Positions 47,541-61,000 of a stretch of DNA of 64,000 bases are shown in pieces. The notes beneath the pieces were generated by a model. It saw only the letters and a list, made by a program, of their open reading frames with translations, was not told the DNA's origin and did no database searches. Made by a program: the position numbers and the translations under genes. The first letter of the stretch is position 1, and the number at the start of each line of letters is the position of its first letter. This stretch comes from Paragordius varius (lineage: Eukaryota; Nematomorpha), in assembly GCA_964247055.1 (NCBI GenBank), contig OZ176052.1, forward strand, positions 3,100,001-3,164,000, written 5' to 3'.

Positions 47541-49260
47541 TTATTTACATTTTCCAACCAATACATTTATATGCCTGGATTTAAAAAAATTATAGAAAAA
47601 ACTGGCGGCAAAAGAGTTTATTTTATTTTCAATTTATATTTTGAAAAAATAATAAACCTTAACACTTGGATACAACACATTCATTTTAGCTTTTCGATTC
47701 AAATTGCGATAGTTGGATACCCTAGGCATGTTTAAAATTAATACATAAAAAAATATGGAATCGAAACGGCAAAATTTTGCACTTATATAACATTACCGGA
47801 ATATATGAAAAAATATATTCAAAAATACTTGATATTACTTATGATGAAGTAAAACCCAAAGGTTAAAATTTAGTCAACGTGATATGTATGCATTGGTTAC
47901 ATTGAAAAATAATACAAAACCCCTTTTTCTATATCTATCAATGCTAGATGTAATAAAAAATTAACTATTTTCCTTTAAAGTTAAATGAACACAATATTTA
48001 AAATTCTGTAAAATAAAAATGGCATCGAAGTAGTTCGACACGAAACTTTTTTTTCGAATCGAAATTATATTTAGATATTTTAGCTTATTTTTATAATTTT
48101 TATTAGGATAGAAGCATAAATTTATATTACGACCGTTTCCGTCAGTAGTGTAAAAATATTAACTTTAATTTAGTCTGGGGATTTAGATAGTCCAATTTGG
48201 ATCGAAGTGTTAAAGACTAAGAAGACATATTATTTCGGCTTAATACCTGAAAACTATTTAAGCTTTTTAAATAGCCTGGGAAATATCCCAAAAGATGGAT
48301 TATTAAACTATATCAATTATATTTAACAGCAAAACAATGATTTATAAAATTTATTATCGGCTCCCATTGTCCTAATAAACCCTTTGATAGGGGCTAGTTG
48401 TATTATAAAACACTCAAAAGGGTCATGATTGTGCGATATAAAATATTGATTGCATTGTGGCGTAGAATAAAGAATGTGTTGCTCAAAATATTTTATAAAA
48501 TTATTGAATCGTATTTTTTGATATTTTGGAATATGAAAACGGCATAAAAGCTCTTTAGGTTTTAATAAAGCACTTCTTTTAAAAATATTGTTTTGCTCTT
48601 CTAATGTAGTTTGTTATATATTGATATTTTTTGGAATGAAGCAAGCATTGGCGAATGCGCGAATTTTGTCATTTTCGATATGGAACACTTACAACAAAAG
48701 TGTAAATAACATTCTTAAATTACTCGTACGGCCTAAATCAAAAGTACAATAATAATGCTGATTTTTACTATCAGAATATATATTACATTAGGCTATTTTT
48801 CATACATTTTCAAAAGATAAAAATATTTTGCCTTAATATATCTTATTTTATATATAATCTTGAATTAAAATTTAACCAACGTGACACCAAAAATATATAT
48901 TAATGCAAAATAAGGAAATTATGGCTTATTCATATAATTTTTATTAGGATAGAGGGGTAATTTTAAATTTTTGATAGTATCCGTTTAAATATGGTCTAAT
49001 CTATAGCCCCAATTTTAATCCAAGTGTTAAGATTATAATTTTTAATTGGGATAGTTATTTTTTAGAATAGCTGCCGTAGGCCTGGGTAACGTCTTATATC
49101 TTATTTTATCGGATAATCATTTATTGAAACTGAAAATTTGACGATAGTATATATTAAAATTTTTATTATACAATATAGTGAATAACGGTTAGAATCAAGT
49201 GTAACTAAATTTAACATTTGTTTCAACGTTTTTGATTTTTAAAAATCATAGGCCAAAATT

Positions 49261-52200
49261 ATGACTCATATATTTATTAGCATCCCCTTGAAAAAGACTA
49301 AAGAGGTAGACGTAACAAATTCTTTGAAAAATTTCATTTCATCCAACATAAGCACAAGTGATAAACCTCAGGATTGTACTAAGGAAATCGCGGAATTCAA
49401 TAAACTTCGTAATAATGCAGTGTGTCGGAATATTGAAAAAAATGAATCATCTCTCGAAACTTTATATCGGTATTGCATTTATAATTATGCTAAGGTATTA
49501 TGATCAACTCGAAGCCATGGATACCAAAATGCCATTTGATGAAGCCCATGTATTATTTTTTTATAAATATTAGGTTCCGATAGCATTTAAATGGAAAGTT
49601 GCTTTTGACACATCGCTTTTCAATTACAAATCATCCCTAAGTTTACTTTAAAATATATAATTTAGCTATGGTAAGTGGACAATTCGAAAAGGCCTGTGTA
49701 TTATTCAATATTGCCGCTTTGCAGAGTGCGATCGCGGCATCCCAAAATCTGGATCAAGACGCTAATTTAAAATTAGCAGTAAGATATTTCCAGGTATTTT
49801 AACTTTTATTTATTTTTATTAATAAAATATTTACTTAGACTTTTGCGGGTTTCTTTTGGGTTTTTACGTTATTTCAATTATTTTAATATAATTTTTTATC
49901 TGATAAATTTATGATCCATGTAGATTATTTTCTTCAGGTGGTTAACCATATTTTTTTAAAATGTTATAAAATGATGAAAAAATATTGTAAAGATATATTA
50001 CTTGGCCATATATAATCTTGTGAATATTTTAAAATATGAGTATAATGATCTTAATACAGTCAATTAATTTAAATACCAATGGATGATATAACTATATACA
50101 ACATAACAAAACATAATTTACCATTTCAATTGTTTTAATTAAAGACAATTGTAATCAGTTGAAAAAATTATAATTTTCACATATATTTACACTAAATTTA
50201 TAATTGTTTTATCGCACATAATATCTGGTTAAATATAAAATCGGTTACAGTTACGGTCACTAATAATGCATTCATTATGAAATTATACAGGGAAGCATAT
50301 AATTATAAATTTTTGTAAAATTATAACGGAAAATCTTGATAAAATAATAATACACATATTTTTGGTGTGTTTTCTAGATGGCTGCTGGTACGCTTGCCAA
50401 TTTGAAGGAGAAATACATTTCTAATGGGCGCATTCAAAATGATACATTAACTTTGGATTTATCGTTAGAGTGTTTAGATGCCCTGTACTATTTAATGTTG
50501 GCTCAGGCACAAGAGCTCTTCGTTAAAAAGGCTAAGGAGGGTTTTATATCTCTATTTTTGCAATTTTAGTTTGACAATTAACGGTTCAAATTCACCCTTG
50601 AACAATTCGAATTTATCCTCTAAAAATTTAACACCCTAAAATATATGTGTTTTTTTAAAATTAAAAATTACCTATATTATATATTTTTGAAAAAAAATTT
50701 TGTTTTAAAATAAAATAATACTGAAATAATAATAAACTATACCATAATAATATATTTTATATTAATGTTGAGTTATATCTCGAAAACACTTAATTTTTAG
50801 GGTAAATTTGAATTGTTTAAGGGTGATTTTGAATTTTAAATGGTATATTTTTAATATCGGTAATATATTATAATTTACCTTTATGTTACTTAGCAAATTT
50901 AAAAGATCACTAGTAAGATGCGAAAAAATATAGTTTGTTTAGAGTTGAAGCATAAAAATCAAAGACTAATTTTATAATAATATACAAAAACTTATTTTAA
51001 TTCGTAAATCCGTTTTGGCAATATAAAAATTAAATAAATATTTAAAATGCACTTTATTAAAATAAACATCCTTTCTTTGAGTTGAGGTGACTTTTGCATA
51101 TTGACTTTTTTTTATTATTTTTTTGATAATTAAATTTTTTATTTTCTCATTTTCCGTTTTTTTATTTAATGGGATCTTTATATTCAAATCTTCTGAAATG
51201 CTTTGTTTTTATCATTTATATCTTTCTATAAATATTAATTGTTATATATTAACTCATATGCCTGATTGATTTAAATCAATATCTTGAAACATATATAAAG
51301 AAATTATACGAGCAAAAATTATACTAATGAATGTTCGATGGTTAAATATTGTTTATATGTAGAATAAAGATTTTTATATGCTTTCTTTCTAACAAATAAA
51401 AATAATTTATTCCATCATATTTTTTCTACCGTTTTGTTTTAGATAATAAGAAACCACTGGTTATTGCTAAATTAGCAGAGCAGGCAGCAGAATTTTACGC
51501 TGATACCCTAAAGCACATGAGTTCACCTACTCTTAAAGGCTTCTTTGATAAGGTAAGTGCGTATATTATTCAATTACTTAAATTGATTTAAAATCTATAA
51601 ATAAGTTTGATTTTTCATAATGGCATTTTTGTTAATTAAAAAATATTTATTTTTTATTTTAATCAAGGGTTACTTTTTTATGATAGAACCGTTAAAAGCT
51701 GCGTGCAATTTCACACAGTCCAATTAGTTGGATATTTTTGGGCCGTCATTTAAGAAAAAAAATTATAATTTTATATTTTTTCTTATCTGCAAAACAATTT
51801 AAAAAATATTATATAATTGAATAAATATAAATAAAATTTTTAAAGGGCTATTGTGTGTATAATGAGCCCTATTTTTCCAATTCATTATTATTATATATAA
51901 TTCTTAGAAAATATAATTTAAATATATAAATATTTAGATAAGGTTTCCATAATTGTTTAACTATTCTTTTGTCCCTTTTTGTTTAAATCCAAGTATTTAT
52001 CTCTCTCTGCATTTTATTAACAGGAATTCATTAACACGGTAACGTGTAAACGAGATTTATTGAATGGATTGGCACAATACTTTGCAGGCCTGGATGCCCA
52101 AACAGACAAGAGATTTGGAGAAGCTATTAGTCGATTTAGTGTAATTTTTTTGTTTTTTGGGGAAAATTTTGAACCTTTTTTTTTCAAAAAAATATTTTAC

Positions 52201-55043
52201 TTTTTTTAGAAGATTCAACTTTAAAATAAAATTTTAATAAATTACTTTTTTTACTTTTTTTGTCAAATTTTAAACATTTTTTTCTGGAAAAATATTATAT
52301 ATATGCTATATATATATATATATATATATATATGTAGATTAGCCGCTTATTTAAATGAAATTATTCTAATATTTATTTTTTATTTAATTTCTCTTTTTAA
52401 GGAAAACAATAATATTAAAAATTTCTATGGTACATTTTTATAATGAAGTATAGTATGAAAACTTATTAATATCAATTTATTTTTTTTGAATAAAGAAATT
52501 TTTTTACCCTATATCTTGAGTTTAAAGCTATTAATTTACCATCAAATATAATCCTAACAAAATAAGCTATTTATCTTTATACTCTAACTTTTGTAGTAAT
52601 ATGTTTGTTTAAATCAAAAAAAAATTACAAAGATTCGTATTTACTTTAATATTAATTTACCATTAAATATAATCCTAACAAGATAAGCTAATCAATATAC
52701 TATATTTTTGTGGTAATAATATGTTTGTTAAATCAAAAAAAAGTTACAAAGATTTGTCTTTAATTTTTAATATAATCTAAACCAATCATTAATTTTCAGA
52801 TAATTGATTAGTTAATATATTTTCAACAATAATTTTTATACAATATCTATTCGTTTTGTTCTTGCAATAGTATGCAGTCGAGTGCATTAAAATGGCACAA
52901 AAAATTGCACCCTCAACCAATTACATCCAACAAACGGTGTGGGAAAAATTGTATAAAGACCCATCTCTGGGCACGACTATAGAAATGACATATGCCAAAG
53001 CACACAAAGAAAATGATTTCATTTACCATGAAAGGATAGCTAAGCCCGCTGAATTAGAACCCATACCCAAAGCTACCCTAGCTAAACCCATTGAACCCGT
53101 GTATCCTTTATCGGGTCGTCACGAATTTAGAGGTTTTTTCTTTTATAATTTTAGTTTAAATTAAAGAGATTTTTTAGGGAAAAAAACTGACAAAAAACGG
53201 TGTTTAAGCGATAGAAAATATTAAAAACTGAATGAGTTTTTTGATTTGGTTAATGTAGTTTAATTAAAATTTTGCTTGGAATTGAATGGTTTGATGATTT
53301 TAAAAAACATTTTAGTCCTAATGAAAGGCAGAGAATACCCTATAAATATCTAGATTTTATTATGGTTACATTTCTTTAAATAAATGTAAAATATAATAAA
53401 TATGGAAAATTAGAATCCCTATTGTTTAAAACTGTGTTTTTTGCTTTTAACGATTCCAGTAAACCACTAACTAGTATTAGTGTAAATCCCATAGAAAATT
53501 AATGTAATTGCATGTTTGGCGAAGGGGATATATGTGTAAGTAAGTTATGGATTATTTTGTTGCCTCTTAAAAAACCATAATTTTTTGATAGAAATATTCT
53601 TTTTTAATTTTATATTTTTACAGATCTTTTCCAAAAAATTGTGCCTATACCTGTTAATCAAGCCCTTGTTATATATGAAACGAGGAAAGCTGATTTAGTC
53701 AATTCCAACATTGCTAGATTGCGTCAAGCAACGCAAAATCTCAACAGGTTACTTTTTTAAAAAAATGGATTTTTGCAAAAAATTTTGGGTTTTTTTGAAT
53801 CGAGAGAAACCATCAAATGATCATGATGGGTTGATAAAAAACAGAGAATATTGATTTTATCAGTTGTTGTTTATTTTTAAAACATGTTCTAATAAGTTTT
53901 TATCGATAAATAATTTTACTTAAATATATATTTGTTTCAAAAGCCAATTAATTCATTTACATATTTTTTGATTTTAGAAAAATGTGATAAAATAGGGAGG
54001 TATGGCTTTTTCTATAAGGAGTTTGTCCCAATTTAAATATATATGATTTTTGCTAATTATATTCATCGCAGAATATTTAACCCAACTTCAATAATATCCT
54101 TTTACTATTTATTTTATTACAAATTCCTTATTAAAAAAACTTAAGCGCAAAAATTAGGTTTTCGAGTATCATTTTAATGCAATTAACATCATTTTTTGGA
54201 ATCTTAAATCTGATAGTTTTTTATTTAAAAATACACATATTTCACCCAAAATTAGTTATCACAATTTTATATTTATATTTACAGCATCAGATTTTACACT
54301 TTTAAATGGGTTTATTTAAAGGGATGCAAAATTATATATTTAATTTTTTCTTGCATCAATAATTAACAGAAGTTTTAATTACTAAAAATCTTAATTTTTT
54401 TTGAATAAAACTTTTTATAACATATTTTGAATAATTTTTAGTTTTTTGGTGGCCATGAATTTACCTGCGTCTCTTGAAGATATAACCGGAGTCGAAATAT
54501 CGGGTAGCCATTCTAATACAGCCGTTGGAAAAGTTGGAGGTCTCATCGGTAATTTTAAGTTTTTTTATGAATATTTAAAGTAAAAAATTTGTTGCATTAC
54601 ATCAGTTAAATTACTAATTTATATTTTTATAAATTAATAAAGAATTAATTGTTTTTTGTAATATATGTGAATATCTTTCAAAATCCAATTAACTGTTGAT
54701 GAAATATATTTTCTAATAATTTTCTTGTAATTAAGATGTAATTATAGTTATTTACACTTAACTTACTTAATAAAACGTAAGATTTTACAAGCGAATAATC
54801 CATAATATTAATCGGCTGTAAAAAATTAAAGTTTTAATTTTTTCATATTATAGCTCAAGTCTTTTAGAAAGTTTTATATGCCGCATAAAGATTATAAATA
54901 ATTCTTAATATTTTTTACATAAACTATTTATCATGGATATATAATCAAGATTAGAGATGTAAATAAATAGCACGCCCAATTTTATAACTAAAATATTAAG
55001 GTTTACAAAATATGGTGGTTATGTTTATAAAAAAACAATATTC

Positions 55044-55078
<35 letters not shown>

Positions 55079-58000
55079 TGTTACAATTTTTTTGCATTTT
55101 AATTTTTTATTTCTTTTTAATTATATTAGGTTCATTTATTTCGGATTACACGGGTGTTGGGAACAAAAGAATCCCCAGATCGCTACTTAACAAAAGTAAT
55201 GCCATTAAAAAGGTTGGGGGCATCGTGGCTTTAACTAAACCCATGTCGGAGTTACCTGTGTTACTTCAACGCAATAAAGATATTCTTGCTGAAGTATGTA
55301 TAGTATATGTGTAATTTTTTTAATAAATTTTTATAAATGATATGAGATTTTTTGGGGATATTAGTTTAATTATAATTTTTAATGTGCTTTTTGTGCATTC
55401 ATAGCAAAATTTAGTTTAATTAAATTTGTTAAAAAACAGCACCTCAACTGTTTGATTAAGAACTGATGCTATTAACATAAATAATATGGTATGAAAAACA
55501 AAGAGTATTATCTCCAAAAGAATTGTAATTCAAATGACGAAATATATAACAATCTTTTCCACACCTCTCTTTTACCTTTTTAAACATAAAAGTTGTTATA
55601 TAATTAAAATTGGAAATAAATATGGTTGTCTTTTTGTCTATGCAAAAAACAATTTTGTCTTTTAATTTTTGATTGTATTTTAGGCATTACGTATATTGGA
55701 TGATGAAAAAGAAACTGATATAGAATTACGTAAACGATTTGGTAGCAAATGGGTTCGAACCCCGTCAGAAAAATTACAGACCCCCTTGCGCGAAGAAGCA
55801 CGAAAATATAATCAGTAATATTCACTCTAATTTTAATTTTATGATAGTTAATCGAAGTTACTGTTTTTATTAAGTGCAAATTGTCCGTGTAATTTAGGAT
55901 AAGCTGTTTAAGACACACATATGTCCTAACAACATGGTAGTTTTTACTATTTACTTTGCAAATATGTTTTTTGGCAAAAAACTTTAAGAATTACCTAGAT
56001 TTTTTTAAGTGTAAATTTTGGGTCAATTTCCATGTAATTTTTGAGTTTCTATGTTCCATTAGATTAAAGTTAGTTGGTTTGTGAGCTTGTGTATTTTAAT
56101 ATATAAATGTTTTTCAATGCTAAAAAATCTATTTGCACCCGTTTTCAAATTTTCCCTGGCTAAATCTTACATTTTTTCAAAAGTTTTAGGCATATGTATT
56201 TTGAAAGTAACAGCTATGATTAGTTATTAAATTTGAAAATATTTATTCTCCAATTCTCAAAATGAGAGTGTTTTTTTTAAATAATCTGCCCCTTAACTAG
56301 ATTTGTTTATTATCAGCATTTTTTTGGCATAATTAATTTTTTTAAGATAAAGTTTACCTCTCTTATTAAATACATAAACCTGCGCTTTTTAAGCGCACAC
56401 AATGAGGCGAAAAATGAAAATAGTAATATTTTATCTGTTTTTTAATTAAATTATCCAAAAAATGATCTAAATTAAAATTTTTTTTTTTTCGTTAATTATG
56501 AATAAATATTTGTTAAAGAATGGAAAAACAAGAGCTTTATGGTATTTACAATATCATATTCATCAAAAAAGCATAAGAATTAGCATAAAGCTCTTGTTTT
56601 TCCCATTCTTTATCAAATATTTATACCCAATTAACGAAAAAAAATCTTTTTTTGATAAAATAATGGATACATGACGGTATATTGGAAATAATGATTAATT
56701 TTTAATCATTTTTAATCATTTTAATTCCATCCAACAAGTGTCATGATCTGGGGATTATAAGCAATAACTTACCCACACAATGTAAATTTATAACATTTTT
56801 GTAAACACATATATTTTTGGTATGCACTTAGAATTATTGAAGCCGCAGTCCAAGCTGATGAAATTGTCAAAAATAAATTTGAACAACATCGAAAAATTAT
56901 TGAATTGCTATGCGAACCAGAGGTAAACTATCACCTTTTTTTACATAAATCAAATTTTCCTAAAAATTTTATATTTTATTTCTTCACCTAAGGTACCGAA
57001 TGAAAATTATAATTAAAGTTAGTAAGTAATGTGGAAAAACTAAGCATAATAATAGACAAAACTTATGCTTTAGATAAAACCCATCATATAGAATTTACGA
57101 AATTTTTTGAAATACTAAAAATCTGCCTTTTACATTTTACCCCCTTTACTTAGTAAAAATCAAAGTTGAAACATAGAAAAATATGGAATTTGCCATTATT
57201 ATTATTATTAATTTGCATTTTATTCATAAATATTTTTATATCAAATTTCTTATATGTAACTCATGCTTAATTTTTTTGGATTCTAAAAGCTATTTAGTTT
57301 CTTTAACTAAAGAGTGAAAAATTGGAAAAACTACATTTTTCACTCTATACATAAAAATTGAAAAATTGGAAAAACTACATTTTTCACTCTATACATAAAA
57401 ATTGAAAATATTCGTATTTATAAAGACAAATATTTATTTCTAAAAGACAACCACCATTACTTTTTAAATCTTAAATGTTGTAAATATAACTCATTGTTTA
57501 AAATGGCAAAGTGTTAATAGAGATATATATTACTAACACAATTAATTTTATAGTTAACGATCCCAAATAAATAGCTTCCATATAAAAAATAAGGTTTATA
57601 AAGTATGGTGTTGTCTTTTGATTGAAAAAAAATTTTCTTTATATTTTTACGTTTTGTCTGTCTATTTTCAAATTTTACTGTATATATATATATATATATG
57701 TCCTCTTTTTGTATTACAATAGATTCAAATCGCTAAAAATATTTACCTGAATGAATAACTTTTTTTGTATTTATTCCTTTTTTATCATTTTTTTGTTTTT
57801 GCATTACAATAGAATGAAATTGCTAAAAATATACCGTCGAGTGTTGGAGCATTGAGCTCAGACCTGCCCGTCGTTAAAGAACTCAAAGAGTTGATGGAAA
57901 AAATTGAAACACTCAAAGCCGAACGTGAAACGATCGAATTTGAATTTCAACAAAAAAATAATGTGGGTCCTGCCTCAACAAACAACACAACGACGTCAAA

Positions 58001-61000
58001 AAATGATAACACTTTTGCACAGGATACAACAGATGCCATAAGTTTGTATTATCAATTTTATTTTTTATTTACAATTGCAAATTGATTGAAATACTTTTGC
58101 ATTAATAAGAGGTATTTGAAATAAAGAGCTACTACTTTACAGTTTAAATGACCTTAAACAATGGTTTCATTCTCGTATAATATATTGAAATATAATTAGC
58201 ATGGTTTTTTTTAGTTAATGGATGGGTTAAAAAAATTTTTTATGGGGGAGTTAGTGATCTTGTCATAATTTCACTTAATCGAATTAATTTAACTTTTAAT
58301 TTGTCGATTCTGTTAAATATATAATAATATCTCCTAAAAACAAACATATTATCTGGTGTCATTCAATTAAAATTTAAATAATATCTTTTTATACTTGTTT
58401 CTCTGATCTTATTACTATTTTGTAGATCAAAAATTTATGAAAGTATTTACCACGCAAGGTAAAATAAATGAGAAAGAAATTTCGGATGACATCTTACAAG
58501 CAAGTTTTGGCGATTTGGAAAAACAAACCAAAGAGAGCCTAAATTCCCAGGATAATTTGATAGAACGTATACAGGTTGGTCGGTTATATACGAATTAATT
58601 TACTGTTTCTAATTTTGTGAAAATGAAAGTTAACAATTTTAAACGCAAAGAAAAGTATGATAAAAATGATAATTTTTTTACAAATATGCGTAGTTTTTAC
58701 CTTTTAACAAGAGTGATAACCTTTTAAAATCTGAAAAAAAGATTGTCGTTTTAAGAAATGAGTTAAACGAAATAATTACATATTTGACTATTTTTAAAAT
58801 TAGCTTATTAATTAAGGGTATTTTTATTATGAAATTAAATTTTATACAATTGTATATAAATTATATTTTCTAGTCAAAAATTTAAAATCAGTTAAATATT
58901 ACCAATCTAGTCTATCACAGAATACTCACTAAGTAAATTTTATTTTAACAGCAAACTTTTTTCTTTTTTACAACAAAACACAAATATAAATATTATTATT
59001 GTAATTATAATTATTCGGCTAAAATTGAATGAAATTATTGGGTAAAAATTTTCGATTACTACAAGTAATCTTTGTTGTCAAACGTAAAAAAATAAATTAA
59101 AATATAAACTAAAATTACAGTATAAATTAAAAGTAATCAATATTCCTTTTCACACAGGTAGCTAATTTAGCATTTGTCCAAGAAAAGAGTAAGGATCCCA
59201 ATTTTGATGCCAAAAGACGTGATAAATTTTTGCAAGAATTGGCTTCAGCATCTGATACATTCACCGAATTATGCGCTAATCTTAAGGAGGGCATAAAGGT
59301 TAATGACAAAAGGATTAATTTGAAATATAAAAGAATATGTATATATATATATATAAACCAGATATCAGTTCGAATTTACCCTTGAACAATTCAAATACAC
59401 CCTTGAACAATTTAAATTCATACCCTTGAACAATTCAAAATTAATTAAGTTTTTTCCAACTAATATAACTCGTGATTAATATAAAATATATCTTTATGGC
59501 ATAGTTATTATTTTTTCGGTATTATTTTAATTTTAACAAAATTTTATTTTTCTAAAAATATATTAAAATAAAGGTAATTTTTAATTTAAAAAAAACATAT
59601 AATTTATTTGAGAGTGAATAGGGTGAATTTGAATTGTTAAAAAGTGAATTTAAATTGTTTAATTTGTTCAAGGGTGAATTTGAATTGTAAATGGTATATA
59701 TAATTTTATTTGGCAATAGAGGCGTTGATAAAACTATAAAAAATAAGTTGAAATTATATCTGAAAAAAAATTGATTTGTATAATAGACACAAAATCTAGT
59801 AGTATTAAATGGGTATTTATCAGGGATCGGAAATGGAACGGAACTGTTAGTTTTGATATTTTTAAAACTGTTAACTCTTTTTTAACATTTTTTTACCGAA
59901 AATAGACTATCACCAAATTTTAAATAAAAATGAAATGACAAATATTGCATTAAAAACAAGAAAATTAGAACCGTATAACCATTTTTTTCGCAAAAAACAA
60001 TGGAATCAGCACTAAAATTATTTTTAAATTTTTGGAACTTGATTCATTTTTTCCCTAAAAATAAATCTTTGGAACCGATTTTAATCCCTAGTGTAATTTA
60101 TTAATAATATTGTTAAAAATGTAATTATACAGACAAAACGTTAAAAGAAAAGCTTTTTTACTAAAACCATATTTTTTCAAATCTTGATTTTCCTAATATA
60201 ACATATCGTTTTGGTTCACAAAAGAAGAAATAGAAATGTAAATTGGTAACATTCAAATACATTCCCCAATTACCATTATACAGTTTATGTAGAAAAAAAA
60301 ATCAAGGTTTAAACAGATTTTTGTTTATAAATATTTGCCTTTGACCTTTATTTTTACTGTACTGTAATTTAATGTATGTAATTATTCTGAATAGTTTTAC
60401 AATGATTTGACACCCATCCTCCTAAAGTTTCAAAATAAATGCAGTGATTTATGTTTTGCCCGTAAAACGGAAAGGGATGAACTCATGAAAGATATGCAAG
60501 ATTCTATTGTAAATCAACCGGCTCATACCTATGTTTCACCCTATGAGAAAAACGCGACAAATAAATTGAACACCACCTCCGCACCGGATTCTGCTGGTAA
60601 AAAAAGTGTCATATGCATTTTTCGTTTTGAATGTTTAGTTTTTTTCATACTGATTACATTTTTTTTTCAGTGTAATTAAATTATTAAAACTTACGTTTGT
60701 ATTATGCGGTAGGTAAATTGTTAAACAATAAACTATAAACGCAGCAAAAATTATTGGGTGCCGATTTTTTTTATAAAAAAAATCCAAATAAAATAGAAAA
60801 TTGTAAATATATAAAAAATATTTTTTTAAGATAATCCTACCTCTATCAAGTTTCACTAAATTCGAATGAATCAAATATTGATATTAGTTTTTTTTTAATA
60901 ATCATTACACATAATTTTTAAGTTTATCAATCTTTTGGTTAGAAAAGTAACGGTTCTTTACTTTTTTTCTGATGATTGTAGGACCACCCTCAAGACCACC

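Larger units (their letters stand above)
40398..49260. other. Repeat-filled gap between SMAD and ALIX
   Basis: No host gene is recognisable. Elements from left to right: family X copy B, a LINE tail fragment, a short TACCATTT MITE, hAT pieces, a minisatellite and two Helitron-like copies. In 42546-43680 and 47550-49260 I see only AT-rich sequence without structure that I can name. Confidence 0.65.

Noticed and set aside
49358-49573. Second ALIX-overlapping frame ending FFYKY as a separate protein
   Set aside because: It reads through a 24-nt intron into a stop; splicing at 49549/49574 instead restores the ALIX homology.
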